Assembly: GCA_903870685.1 (NCBI GenBank)
Contig: CAIQDX010000049.1
Location: 1 to 64,000, forward strand
Length of the DNA: 64,000 nt
Direction: 5' to 3'
Origin: an uncultured Chitinophagaceae bacterium
GTDB lineage: Bacteria; Bacteroidota; Bacteroidia; Chitinophagales; Chitinophagaceae
The translations under genes were made by a program, and so were the position numbers. The notes under the pieces are model-generated. The model saw nothing but the letters and a program-made list of their open reading frames with translations. It was not told the DNA's origin and did not search any database. This document shows positions 9,796-18,737 of the stretch, one piece after another; position 1 is the first letter of the stretch, and each line of letters begins with the position of its first letter.

Positions 9796-12700
9796 ATGAA
9801 TATTTCCGAGTTATCATTGAAACGTCCGGTATTAGCAACTGTAATGAATTTGATGATCATTTTATTTGGCGTGGTTGGATATACTTTTTTGGCAGTAAGA
9901 GATTATCCTGCGATTGATCCTCCGGTAATTACAATTTCAACATCGTATACAGGTGCAAATCCTGATATAATGGAAAGCCAGGTAACCGAACCATTAGAAA
10001 AACAGGTTAATGGAATTCCCGGTATCAGAACTATCACTTCATCAAGTACTTTAGGCGGAAGTAACATAACAGTAGAATTTAATTTGGGTGTTGATTTGGA
10101 AGCTGCGGCCAGTGATGTTCGAGATAAAGTTGGACAGGCGCAAAGAAGTTTACCACAGGATATCGATGCACCACCAGTTGTTTCGAAAGCTGATGCTAAC
10201 AGTGATCCAATTTTAATTTTAGCCGTGCAGAGCAACACAAAAGGGTTGATGGAATTAACAGATTATGCTGAAAATGTTCTGCAACAACAATTACAAACAA
10301 TTAACGATGTTAGTTCTGTGGGCATCTTCGGACAAAAAAGATATTCGATGCATATCTGGTTGGATCCTGATCGCATGCTTGCTCATAATATTGCATACAA
10401 CGATATTTCAAGCTCTGTCAAATCAGAAAATATAGAATTACCTCCGGGGAAAATTTATGGTAACAATACCGAGTTAACAATTAGAACCTTGGGTAGATTA
10501 ACTTCTGAAAAACAATTTCGCGATTTAATTATAAAAGAAGATAGCACAGGTATTGTTAGAATGAGTGATATAGCTCGAGTAGAATTAAGCCCAGAATCTC
10601 CCGAACAAAGTTGGAAATACAATGGTGTAAATGCAGTTGGATTGGCACTCATTCCACAACCTGGTGCAAATAATATTCAGATTGCTGATGAGTTTTATAA
10701 AAAACTTGAACAGATAAAAAAAGCAAATAAATCTGATATAATAATTAATGTTCTAATTGATAATACGGTTAACATTCGTCATTCATTAGCCGAAGTAAAA
10801 GAGACACTGATCATTTCATTTAGTTTGGTTGTGTTAGTTATCTTTTTCTTTTTTAGAAATTGGTTAATTGCTATTCGACCATTAATTGATATTCCTATTT
10901 CACTAGTTGCAACATTTTTTATCATGTATGTTTCTGGATTTTCCATTAATGTATTAACCTTGTTGGGAATAGTGCTGGCAACGGGTTTGGTCGTCGATGA
11001 TGGTATTGTTGTTACTGAAAATATTTTTAGAAAATTGGAGGAAGGTTTGCCCATTCGCAAAGCGGCATTAGAAGGAAGTAAAGAAATTTTCTTTGCCGTA
11101 ATTTCTACATCATTAACATTGGCAGTTGTATTTATGCCTGTAATATTTTTACAAGGATTTGTTGGAAGATTGTTTCGCGAATTTGGTGTAACCCTTGCTG
11201 CGGCTGTTTTAATTTCTGCATTTGTATCTCTTACTATAACTCCTGTTTTAAATGTTTACTTAAACAGAAAGAATGCAAAACATGGAAAGTTTTATGAAAG
11301 AACTGAACCGTTTTTCAGAGGTATGGAAAATGGATACAAAAGTTTATTGCAATCCTTCATGAAAATAAGATGGGCTGCATGGGTAATCATTTTAGTTTGT
11401 ACCGGCATAATTTTTTTTGTAATGAAAAATTTACAAAGTGAGATTGCTCCTTTGGAAGATAGAAGTAGCATACGTTTTCAGTCTACTGCGGCTGAGGGCA
11501 CTAGCTTCAGTTATATGTTGAACATCACCGATAAAATCGCAAATTATTTGTACGATTCTATTCCGGAAAGAGATTTTGTTTTTGCAAGAGTTGGTGGTAA
11601 TGGCGGATCAGTTAATTCTTCTCAACCAAGATTAGGTTTAATTGATCCCACATTGCGAAAAAGAAGTCAAAATGAAATTGCGAATGATCTTCAAAAAAAA
11701 CTATCTCGATTTAATGATGCGAGAATATTTGCTATTCAGGAACAAACCATTTCTGTAGGGCTTGGTTCCAGAGCAGCTTTGCCTGTTCAGTTTGTTTTGC
11801 AAAATCAGGATCTTAATAAGATAAAAGATGTTCTTCCTAAATTTTTAGAAGAAGCAAGAAAGGATAAAACTTTTTCCAACGTCGATGTGAATTTAAAATT
11901 CAATAAACCTGAATTACAAATTACTGTTGACAGAATGAAAGTTAAAGATTTGGGTTTATCTACTTCTGATGTAATTTCTGCCATGCAATCTGCGTTTAGT
12001 GGTGGAAGAATGGCTTACTACATTATGAATGGCTATCAATATCAGGTAATTGCTCAGGTTGACAGAACAGACAGAAATAAACCAAACGATATTGAAAAAA
12101 TTTATGTGCGAAATAATAAAGGAGAAAACATTCCTTTAGATGCTGTAATAAAAATTGATGAAGGAAGTAATCCTTCAACATTATTTCATTTTAATCGATA
12201 TAAATCAGCAATTGTTTCCGCATCGTTAGCAGAAGGTAAAACAGTTGGCGATGGCATTGATGCTATGCAAAAAATTGGGGCAAAATTATTAGACCAAAGT
12301 TTTCAAACCGCACTAAACGGACCATCACGCGATTATGCCGAAAGCTCATCTAACATTGCATTTGCTTTTGGCTTGGCATTGATATTAATTTATTTGGTAT
12401 TAGCTGCACAATTCGAAAGTTTCTTAGATCCTTTCACTATCATGCTTACTGTGCCTTTGGCATTAGCCGGTGCGTTATTAAGTTTATATCTCTTTAAACA
12501 AACACTAAATATTTTTTCTGAAATTGGAATGATCATGTTAATTGGGTTGGTTACAAAGAATGGAATTTTAATTGTTGAATTCACCAATCAAAAACGTAAA
12601 AAAGGAATTCCAAAAATGGAAGCCGTTATTGAGGCTTCTGCACAAAGGTTACGTCCAATTTTAATGACAAGTTTAGCAACTTCATTTGGTGCATTGCCAA

Positions 12701-12864
12701 TCGCTTTAAGTTTGGGAGCTGCATCAACCAGTAGAATTCCTTTGGGAATTGTTGTTGTTGGTGGAATTATTTTTTCATTGATACTTACTTTGTTTGTTAT
12801 TCCTGCTGTTTATACTTTCATCAGTGGTAAGCACAAATCTGATGAAATAGAAATGACCGAATAA
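9796..12864 (+). CDS. RND efflux transporter, AcrB/HAE1-type permease
   Basis: Inner membrane proton-driven efflux pump, 1022 residues, typical length. The N-terminus MNISELSLKRPVLATVMNL is a classic AcrB-family start. Twelve membrane helices and two large periplasmic loops are visible. The fourth helix carries the proton-relay aspartate pair in GLVVDDGIVVTENIF, about residues 397-411. The second half repeats the pattern with GMIMLIGLVTKNGILIVEFTNQ. It forms an operon with the adaptor upstream and ends in a strong terminator. The Asp pair argues for the drug/hydrophobe (HAE) class rather than metal efflux, but the substrate is unknown. Confidence 0.95.
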   Translation: MNISELSLKRPVLATVMNLMIILFGVVGYTFLAVRDYPAIDPPVITISTSYTGANPDIMESQVTEPLEKQVNGIPGIRTITSSSTLGGSNITVEFNLGVDLEAAASDVRDKVGQAQRSLPQDIDAPPVVSKADANSDPILILAVQSNTKGLMELTDYAENVLQQQLQTINDVSSVGIFGQKRYSMHIWLDPDRMLAHNIAYNDISSSVKSENIELPPGKIYGNNTELTIRTLGRLTSEKQFRDLIIKEDSTGIVRMSDIARVELSPESPEQSWKYNGVNAVGLALIPQPGANNIQIADEFYKKLEQIKKANKSDIIINVLIDNTVNIRHSLAEVKETLIISFSLVVLVIFFFFRNWLIAIRPLIDIPISLVATFFIMYVSGFSINVLTLLGIVLATGLVVDDGIVVTENIFRKLEEGLPIRKAALEGSKEIFFAVISTSLTLAVVFMPVIFLQGFVGRLFREFGVTLAAAVLISAFVSLTITPVLNVYLNRKNAKHGKFYERTEPFFRGMENGYKSLLQSFMKIRWAAWVIILVCTGIIFFVMKNLQSEIAPLEDRSSIRFQSTAAEGTSFSYMLNITDKIANYLYDSIPERDFVFARVGGNGGSVNSSQPRLGLIDPTLRKRSQNEIANDLQKKLSRFNDARIFAIQEQTISVGLGSRAALPVQFVLQNQDLNKIKDVLPKFLEEARKDKTFSNVDVNLKFNKPELQITVDRMKVKDLGLSTSDVISAMQSAFSGGRMAYYIMNGYQYQVIAQVDRTDRNKPNDIEKIYVRNNKGENIPLDAVIKIDEGSNPSTLFHFNRYKSAIVSASLAEGKTVGDGIDAMQKIGAKLLDQSFQTALNGPSRDYAESSSNIAFAFGLALILIYLVLAAQFESFLDPFTIMLTVPLALAGALLSLYLFKQTLNIFSEIGMIMLIGLVTKNGILIVEFTNQKRKKGIPKMEAVIEASAQRLRPILMTSLATSFGALPIALSLGAASTSRIPLGIVVVGGIIFSLILTLFVIPAVYTFISGKHKSDEIEMTE

Positions 12865-12888
12865 TATTTTTAATCAATCAAAAACATT

Positions 12889-12912
12889 AAGCGGCACATG
12901 CCGCTTTTTTTA
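12889..12912 (+). terminator. rho-independent terminator of the RND operon
   Basis: 8-bp perfect stem AAGCGGCA / TGCCGCTT with a 2-base spacer, followed by a T run. It lies 25 bases past the stop of the RND permease. Confidence 0.88.
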
Positions 12913-12977
12913 TTGAATGATAAACATCAACTTTTATTTTTTTATTATCAATAACTTTGTTGTCTAAAATAATTTTG

Positions 12978-13631
12978 ATGAGCGAAACAAACGATCCCAT
13001 TGCAAGTATCAGGATAGATTATAAATTAAAATCTTTAAGCGAAGAAGACACTGCTGATAATGCTTTCGAACAATTTACGAGATGGTGGAACGAAGCACGC
13101 AACAGTCATTTGCATGAAGTGAATGCAATGACATTAGCCACTGCAGATACAAATGGGAATCCGTCGGCGCGAATAGTTTTATTAAAAGGATATGACCATC
13201 GCGGCTTTGTTTTTTTTACAAATTATAACAGTGCTAAAGGAAATGAATTAGCACAAAATCCAAAAGCATCAATATTGTTTTTTTGGAAAGAATTAGAACG
13301 ACAAATTAGAATTGATGGAACAGTAGAAAAAATTTCTGCATTAGAAAGCGATATATATTTTAAATCTCGTCCGATTGGAAGTCGCATTGGTGCATGGGCT
13401 TCACCGCAAAGCACAGTGATCGAAAATCGAAAAATAATTGAAGATAGTTTCTCGAATTATGAAGAGAAATTTGGCAACGAAAATATTCCACGTCCCGAAC
13501 ATTGGGGTGGTTATTTAGTAAAACCAAATAAAATTGAATTCTGGCAGGGCCGCAGTAGCCGTTTGCACGATCGTATTCAATATTCTTTGCAAACAGATGG
13601 TAATTGGAAAAGAGAAAGGTTAGCTCCTTAA
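12978..13631 (+). CDS. pdxH: pyridoxamine 5'-phosphate oxidase
   Basis: FMN-dependent enzyme converting pyridoxine or pyridoxamine 5'-phosphate to pyridoxal phosphate in the cytoplasm; 217 residues, normal length. The family pattern is clear: FTRWWNEARNSHLHEVNAMT near the N-terminus, ARIVLLKGYDHRGFVFFTNY, SRIGAWASPQS, and the C-terminal signature EFWQGRSSRLHDRI ending RERLAP. I chose the ATG at 12978 (MSETNDPIAS); an upstream in-frame TTG at 12957 overlaps the promoter-like TAACTTTG and would add residues unlike the family. Transcribed towards the crotonase gene. Confidence 0.95.
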   Translation: MSETNDPIASIRIDYKLKSLSEEDTADNAFEQFTRWWNEARNSHLHEVNAMTLATADTNGNPSARIVLLKGYDHRGFVFFTNYNSAKGNELAQNPKASILFFWKELERQIRIDGTVEKISALESDIYFKSRPIGSRIGAWASPQSTVIENRKIIEDSFSNYEEKFGNENIPRPEHWGGYLVKPNKIEFWQGRSSRLHDRIQYSLQTDGNWKRERLAP

Positions 13632-13652
13632 AAATTTTATTGCGAATAAAAA

Positions 13653-13690
13653 TTGCATCATTTGTTTTTGAATGATGCAATTACTTTTTT
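13653..13690 (+). terminator. terminator of pdxH, overlapping the end of the opposing gene
   Basis: 10-bp perfect stem TTGCATCATT (13653-13662) / AATGATGCAA (13671-13680) with an 8-base loop and a downstream T run. The stem overlaps the stop codon and last codons of the minus-strand crotonase gene (ends 13658), so the two convergent genes share this element. Confidence 0.8.
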
Positions 13691-14416
13691 TGTTTGTTCC
13701 GATAAAATTAATTTTCCACTCATTGCTGCTCGTTGTAATAACAATTCATTCCAATTTTCTGTTCCTCTCCAAAATATTTTTTTGATTTCTTTCATTGCTT
13801 CGCTGTTCGAACTTGCAAGGGTTGTTGCCAATTTATAAATGGCTTCATCCATTAATTCAATCGTGTCAAATATTTCAACAAATAATCCTTTTTCTTTTGC
13901 CCATTGTGCCGAGCGGAAATGAGTTGCATCAATTGCTAATTCGTATGTTGCTGTTGTTCCAATTTTTCTTTCAACTGCCGGACCAACAACAAAAGGTCCA
14001 ATGCCAATGGCGAGTTCAGATAATTTTATTTCCGAAAAAATTGTTGCAAAATTATAATCGCAACTACTCGCCAATCCAACACCACCACCAATTGTTTTAC
14101 CTTGAATTCTACCAATAATAAATTTCGGACATTGCCTCATCGCGCTTATAACATTCGCAAATCCGCTAAAAAATTCAAGTCCTTGTTCTTCATTTTCAAT
14201 TAATAATATTTCATCAAAACTTGCACCGGCGCAAAATGTTTTATTGCCGCCGCTTTGCAAAATTAATACCTTGCTTTCCCTGTCAGTGCCAGCATTTACA
14301 ATAGTTTCAGAAAGATGTGATAAAGTTTTTGCTGGCAATGAATTATGTTGTGGCGTAAAAAATTCTATTGTGCCGATATTATTTTGCACACTATATTTTA
14401 CATAAGCATCGTTCAT
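13658..14416 (-). CDS. enoyl-CoA hydratase/isomerase family protein
   Basis: Crotonase-fold acyl-CoA enzyme, 252 residues, cytoplasmic. The oxyanion-hole segments KTFCAGASFDEI (about 60-71) and GKTIGGGVGLASSCDY are present. Both catalytic glutamates of hydratases appear kept: one in KLSELAIGIGPFVVGP and one in TATYELAID about 20 residues later. This supports hydratase rather than isomerase-only activity. The related SDR gene lies directly upstream on the same strand (37-base gap), so both may act in acyl-CoA or branched-chain catabolism. Substrate is not determined by the sequence; a methylglutaconyl-CoA hydratase-like role is one option. Confidence 0.88.
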   Translation of the reverse strand: MNDAYVKYSVQNNIGTIEFFTPQHNSLPAKTLSHLSETIVNAGTDRESKVLILQSGGNKTFCAGASFDEILLIENEEQGLEFFSGFANVISAMRQCPKFIIGRIQGKTIGGGVGLASSCDYNFATIFSEIKLSELAIGIGPFVVGPAVERKIGTTATYELAIDATHFRSAQWAKEKGLFVEIFDTIELMDEAIYKLATTLASSNSEAMKEIKKIFWRGTENWNELLLQRAAMSGKLILSEQTKKVIASFKNK

Positions 14417-14453
14417 AAAATTGTTGTTATAAATTTTGAAAGACGAGATTCAT

Positions 14454-15218
14454 CTAACTATTAATTCCACCACTTACTTCAATGCGCTGACCATTAATCC
14501 ACCTTGCATCTTCAGTACAAAGAAAAGCAACAACACTTCCAATATCATCCGCTTTTCCAACTCTGCCAAACGGCGACAATGAACTGATCATAGATTTAGC
14601 TTGCTGATTATTTCTGATAAAACCATTATTAAAATCTGTTTCAACAGCACCCGGTGCAACAACATTAGCGCCAATTCCTTTTGGCCCTAATTCTTTTGCC
14701 AGATACTTTGTAAAAATTTCTATTGCTCCTTTCATCGATGCATAAACCGAATAACCGGGATTGCTAAAACGTGTTGTGCCAGATGATATATTAATAATTC
14801 TTCCGCCGGAATTAATATGTGATAAACATTTTTGTGTTAAAAAATAAACAGATTTAAAATGCACATTTAAAAATTCGGAAAAGATTTCTTCTGTTACTTT
14901 TTCAAACGGAACAGTCGCGCCCATTCCGGCGTTGTTAATTAAAAAATCGAATGTTGTTGTTTTCCATTTTGATTGAAGCGATGAAATTAATTGTCCAACA
15001 AAATTATCCAAGGAATTAAAATCGTTCATGTTTAAATGAAGCGAAAAAGCTTTTTGTCCGAGCGATTCTATTTCTTTTACAACATCATCTGCCATTGATT
15101 GATTGCCGCGATATGTAACAATTACATCGATTCCTTTTTTTGCAATACTTATGGCCATATCTTTTCCTAAACCACGACTACCACCTGTTACTAAAGCAAT
15201 TTTATTGGTTGACTGCAT
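14454..15218 (-). CDS. short-chain dehydrogenase/reductase (FabG-like)
   Basis: Classical SDR oxidoreductase of 254 residues with an N-terminal Rossmann motif TGGSRGLGKDMA (about 10-21), the NNAG motif (NNAGMG), the catalytic Ser in INISSGTTRF, and the YxxxK pair in YSVYASMKGA. The end WINGQRIEVSGGIN is typical of 3-oxoacyl-ACP reductase-like members. It probably uses NADP(H), given the SRG pattern of the glycine motif. It is followed closely by the crotonase gene; the DinB-like gene lies upstream with a 60-base gap. Confidence 0.9.
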   Translation of the reverse strand: MQSTNKIALVTGGSRGLGKDMAISIAKKGIDVIVTYRGNQSMADDVVKEIESLGQKAFSLHLNMNDFNSLDNFVGQLISSLQSKWKTTTFDFLINNAGMGATVPFEKVTEEIFSEFLNVHFKSVYFLTQKCLSHINSGGRIINISSGTTRFSNPGYSVYASMKGAIEIFTKYLAKELGPKGIGANVVAPGAVETDFNNGFIRNNQQAKSMISSLSPFGRVGKADDIGSVVAFLCTEDARWINGQRIEVSGGINS

Positions 15219-15278
15219 GATTGATTATTTATATTGATAAACAAAACTAACAATAGTAAGTTTGATTGAATTGAAAAA

Positions 15279-15752
15279 TTAATTACTTAGCAATTCAAAT
15301 TGTTTTGCATGATGAATTATGTGTTTGTAATGAAGTTGAATCCAATCTTCAAAATTTAATTCGCCAAAAACAGGATGTAGGGTTTTCTTTTCTGAATCAT
15401 TTTTAAAAAATTCAAAAAATAATTTAATCTCTTTTTCTAATTTATCAATGGCAACAGATATTGTTGCATTGCGCAATGGCAATGGTTCTGCGGGAATAAC
15501 ACTTATGGGACCTTTGGTATTTTCTTTAAATTCTTTATCACTCCACAAAAATTCTCGAAGTTTTGGAAGATGCTCTAGTGGAGTAACTAATGGAAATGAA
15601 AGTCTTTCAGTAGAAATTTTAAAAAAATCAGTAACGTGCTCCACCATTTGCTGTGCATTCATCAATCCCCATTTTCCTTTTTGTTCCCGATTTAAATTGT
15701 GCAGTAACGTGGTGAACTCATTTTTAATAAAATTCGATTTTATTTCTTGCAT
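15279..15752 (-). CDS. DinB-like (DUF1569-type) protein
   Basis: A 157-residue soluble helical protein. A histidine in QQMVEHVTDFF (about position 38) and the C-terminal HYKHIIHHAKQF pattern resemble the three-histidine metal site of the DinB/YfiT four-helix fold, as in DUF1569 proteins. The function of this family in Bacteroidota is not established; metal-dependent thiol transferase or hydrolase activity is possible. It lies between adk and the SDR gene on the same strand. The family assignment is from pattern only. Confidence 0.6.
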   Translation of the reverse strand: MQEIKSNFIKNEFTTLLHNLNREQKGKWGLMNAQQMVEHVTDFFKISTERLSFPLVTPLEHLPKLREFLWSDKEFKENTKGPISVIPAEPLPLRNATISVAIDKLEKEIKLFFEFFKNDSEKKTLHPVFGELNFEDWIQLHYKHIIHHAKQFELLSN

Positions 15753-15785
15753 ATTTTACAGTTATGCAGCTAAAGTAAGAAAATA

Positions 15786-15814
15786 AAAATCCCGTTCTGA
15801 TAATCAGAACGGGA
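15786..15814 (-). terminator. terminator of adk
   Basis: 11-bp perfect stem TCCCGTTCTGA / TCAGAACGGGA with a 3-base loop (15790-15814). On the minus strand it is followed by TTTTTATTT. It sits 37 bases past the adk stop. Confidence 0.88.
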
Positions 15815-15850
15815 CAGCAGTTGGTTATGGTTGCAAAAAGTTACTATATA

Positions 15851-16429
15851 TTATGACAGTCTTTTGTCGATTTCGTTGCACAGCGACAAAAATATTTCAT
15901 CCACCGTTCCTTCTCCTTTAATAGAAACAACCTTATTGAATTGTTTATAGTAATCGGCAACTATTGTTGTTTTTTTATGATATTCCACAATTCTTTCACG
16001 AACAATTTCTTGACTGTGATCATCACTTCTGCCACTTGTTAAACCTCTGCTTAATAAACGCTTCATCAATTCTTCTTCTCCCACTTCTAAGGCAAGCACA
16101 ACATTTATTTCCGCCTTTTCCTGTTTTAATAATTCATCGAGTGCTTCACTTTGAGCAACTGTTCTTGGAAATCCATCAAACAAAAAACCCTTTGCATGTT
16201 CGTTATTCTTCAATACCGAACCAATCATTCCAATCACAACTTCATCCGGCACTAAATGGCCTTCATCCATCACTAATTTTGCGGCTTTGCCCAATGGGGT
16301 TTCTGCTGCTATTTCCTTTCTCAACAATTCACCTGTGGAGAGATGTTTTAATTGATATTTTGTAACTAGATTTTCGCTTTGTGTTCCTTTTCCACTTCCC
16401 GGAGGACCGAACAAAATGATGTTAAACAT
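15851..16429 (-). CDS. adk: adenylate kinase
   Basis: Cytoplasmic enzyme interconverting ATP + AMP and 2 ADP; 192 residues. The P-loop GPPGSGKGTQS lies at about 7-17, the AMP-binding segment HLSTGELLRKEIA follows, then GFLFDGFPRTVAQSEAL, and the lid begins LLSRGLTSGRSDD. The lid is the short form without zinc-binding cysteines, as in other Bacteroidota. I chose the ATG at 16429 (MFNIILFGPPG); an upstream in-frame codon at 16477 would add 16 residues not seen in the family. Transcribed alone with its own terminator. Confidence 0.95.
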   Translation of the reverse strand: MFNIILFGPPGSGKGTQSENLVTKYQLKHLSTGELLRKEIAAETPLGKAAKLVMDEGHLVPDEVVIGMIGSVLKNNEHAKGFLFDGFPRTVAQSEALDELLKQEKAEINVVLALEVGEEELMKRLLSRGLTSGRSDDHSQEIVRERIVEYHKKTTIVADYYKQFNKVVSIKGEGTVDEIFLSLCNEIDKRLS

Positions 16430-16592
16430 TGTATTACTAACCTTATATGAAAGGCAAAGATAAGACTTGACTTTCAAAATGCTTTAACATAAAAACAACA
16501 GTTTTAAAATAAATTAATGTAAGATAACTTGCCCGGTATCGTCCTAACATTCGATTGAACAAAACCTAACTTTATAAACGAAATATTAAATT

Positions 16593-17153
16593 ATGAAATG
16601 GACTGTTATTTTATTTTTTACAACAACTTTGATATCGAGTTGTTATTCTCAAAACAATCAAAATAAAAATTCAAATATGGACAATGAAAAAAAGCAAAAT
16701 CCTGTTTATTCAAAAACAGATAATAATAAAGTGGTTTTGAAAGACGAAGAATGGAAAAAGATTTTAGGTCCCGATGTCTATTATATTGCCCGCCAAAAAG
16801 GCACCGAAAGGCCTTTCACCAGTAAGTTTGAGAAGTTTAGCGAACATGGAACTTATTATTGTGCAGCTTGCGGAAATGCTTTATTTAAAAGCGATACAAA
16901 ATTTGAAAGTGGTTGCGGATGGCCAAGTTTTTACGAACCTATCAGCAAAGGCTCTATCATTTATTTACCGGATAACACTTTGGGCATGAAACGTACCGAA
17001 GTTGAATGTGGCAGATGCAAAGCGCATTTGGGACATGTGTTCGATGACGGCCCACCGCCAACAGGTTTGCGTTATTGCATCAATGGAGTTGTGCTCGATT
17101 TCGAAAAAGCAAAAGAAGCCGAAAAGAAATATGATGAAAAGAATAAACAATAA
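16593..17153 (+). CDS. msrB: peptide-methionine (R)-S-oxide reductase, lipoprotein form
   Basis: Repairs methionine-R-sulfoxide in proteins. It is 186 residues: a lipoprotein signal (TTTLISSCYSQ, Cys near 17), a linker of about 30 residues, then an intact MsrB domain. Zinc ligands are CAAC and CGRC; the substrate-binding segment is GCGWPSFYEPI; the catalytic cysteine lies in LRYCINGVVLDF. The lipid anchor places it outside the cytoplasm, where it would protect envelope proteins against oxidants. It is monocistronic with a strong terminator directly after the stop. Confidence 0.95.
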   Translation: MKWTVILFFTTTLISSCYSQNNQNKNSNMDNEKKQNPVYSKTDNNKVVLKDEEWKKILGPDVYYIARQKGTERPFTSKFEKFSEHGTYYCAACGNALFKSDTKFESGCGWPSFYEPISKGSIIYLPDNTLGMKRTEVECGRCKAHLGHVFDDGPPPTGLRYCINGVVLDFEKAKEAEKKYDEKNKQ

Positions 17154-17165
17154 AATAAATTTTTT

Positions 17166-17195
17166 AAATCCCGTTTTTCACGGGATTTTTTATTT
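17166..17195 (+). terminator. terminator of msrB
   Basis: 9-bp perfect stem AAATCCCGT / ACGGGATTT with a 5-base loop and a T run, 12 bases after the stop codon. Confidence 0.9.
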
Positions 17196-17267
17196 GTTGA
17201 TTTTGCAAAAAACATCCTTTTTAAAATCAGTAGATTTGTGATTATTAGCAAGTATTAATCTTTGATC

Positions 17268-18533
17268 ATGACTGAAACAAAACTGAGTCATCTCGCTGAA
17301 ACTTTAATCGGTAGCGAAATAGTTAAATTAGGAAATGCCATCACAGTTAGAATTAATAACGGCGAAAAAATTTATAATTATACTATTGGTGATTTTGATC
17401 CAAAAATTTTTCCCATTCCACAAGAATTAGAAAATTTAATTATCGAATCTTATCAACAAAAAAATACAAATTATCCTGCCGGTGATGGTGTGTTGGAATT
17501 GCGTAAATCAGTTTCGTCATTCATCAAAGAATGGGAAGGATTAGATTATTCAACAAGCGAAATTCAAATTGCTTGTGGCGGTCGTCCATTAATTTATACC
17601 ATCTTCAAAACCTTTGTAGATAAAGGCGATAAAGTAATTTATGCAGCACCATCATGGAACAATAATCACTACACACATTTAACCGATGCGATTCATTGTT
17701 TGATTGAATGTACGCCCGAAAATAATTTCATGCCAACGGCTGAACAAATTGCACCGCATATAAAAGCTGCAACTTTACTTTGTTTATGTACACCGCAAAA
17801 CCCAACAGGCACAACACTTTCGAAAGAAGAGTTAGAAAAAATATGTGATCTAATCTTAGAAGAAAACAAACAGCGTGGTGAAGGAGAAAAGAAATTGTAT
17901 TTGATGTACGATCAAATGTATTGGATGTTGACTTATGGAAAAACGAAACATTATAATCCTGTTTCTTTACGGCCCGAAATGAAACAATACACTGTTTTTG
18001 TTGATGGAATAACGAAAGCCTTTGCTTCAACAGGATTAAGAGTTGGTTGGGCAATGGGACCAGAAAATATCATTTCAAAAATGAGAGCATTGCTAAGTCA
18101 TTTAGGTGCGTGGGCGCCAATGGCCGAACAAAAAGCTGTTGCTAAATATTTATTGCAAAAAGATGCGATTGAAAAATTTTTTCTTCATTTTAAATCCGCG
18201 ATCGAAGATCGATTACATAAAATTTATGATGGTTTTATTTCATTGAAATCAAAAGGATTTAATGTTGATGCCATTACGCCGCAGGCTGCTATTTATTTAA
18301 CGGTTAAAGTTGATTTGGTTGGAAAGAAAACTTCAGAAGGAAAATTATTAGCATCTCAATCGGATGTTACCGATTATATTTTAAGTGAAGCAAAATTGGC
18401 CATCGTTCCGTTTTCAGCATTTGGTGCAAGCAAAAATAATCCATGGTACCGGGTTAGTGTTGGTACTTGTAAATTAGAAGATTTAAAAGAATTGTTCGAA
18501 AAATTAGAAGCCGCTTTACAAAAATTGAGTTGA
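17268..18533 (+). CDS. class I/II pyridoxal phosphate-dependent aminotransferase
   Basis: Cytoplasmic aminotransferase of fold type I, 421 residues. Seen are the substrate-loop YPAGDGVLELRKSV, the CTPQNPTGTTLSKEEL motif with the conserved Asn-Pro, the YDQMYWMLTYG strand, and the PLP lysine in DGITKAFASTGLRVGWAMG (about residue 247). An Arg in the C-terminal PWYRVSVGTCKLEDL should bind the substrate carboxylate. It resembles aspartate or aromatic aminotransferases, but the amino donor cannot be read off. The ATG at 17268 is preferred over an in-frame TTG two codons upstream. Confidence 0.92.
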   Translation: MTETKLSHLAETLIGSEIVKLGNAITVRINNGEKIYNYTIGDFDPKIFPIPQELENLIIESYQQKNTNYPAGDGVLELRKSVSSFIKEWEGLDYSTSEIQIACGGRPLIYTIFKTFVDKGDKVIYAAPSWNNNHYTHLTDAIHCLIECTPENNFMPTAEQIAPHIKAATLLCLCTPQNPTGTTLSKEELEKICDLILEENKQRGEGEKKLYLMYDQMYWMLTYGKTKHYNPVSLRPEMKQYTVFVDGITKAFASTGLRVGWAMGPENIISKMRALLSHLGAWAPMAEQKAVAKYLLQKDAIEKFFLHFKSAIEDRLHKIYDGFISLKSKGFNVDAITPQAAIYLTVKVDLVGKKTSEGKLLASQSDVTDYILSEAKLAIVPFSAFGASKNNPWYRVSVGTCKLEDLKELFEKLEAALQKLS

Positions 18534-18556
18534 TTGATTCTTACTGAAATCCATGC

Positions 18557-18685
18557 CTATATTGGTTTGCGAACGGGGCACAAACATTGTTTATTGTGAT
18601 TGGATTTAGAAAATATTTTGCACGATGTGCAACCAATACCAATCAAAAACAGCAAAACGATAATTATATTTATTCTTGTTTTCAT
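18557..18685 (-). CDS. small lipoprotein of 42 residues
   Basis: A short reading frame on the strand opposite its neighbours. It begins ATG-AAA-ACA, a typical secretion-signal start, and translates as a basic N-terminus (MKTR), a hydrophobic core (INIIIVLLFLIGIG), a lipobox-type Cys at 19, a second Cys at 22, and a short tail with a CLCP motif (Cys 34 and 36). It ends TAG. The layout matches the tiny cysteine-rich lipoproteins common in Bacteroidota. It occupies most of the gap between the aminotransferase and the glycosyltransferase. Function unknown; no homology evidence. Confidence 0.55.
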   Translation of the reverse strand: MKTRINIIIVLLFLIGIGCTSCKIFSKSNHNKQCLCPVRKPI

Positions 18686-18737
18686 AAATGAACTTCTAAA
18701 TTAGTGTTTTCCATTTTGCTAATTCTTCAAAAATAAA

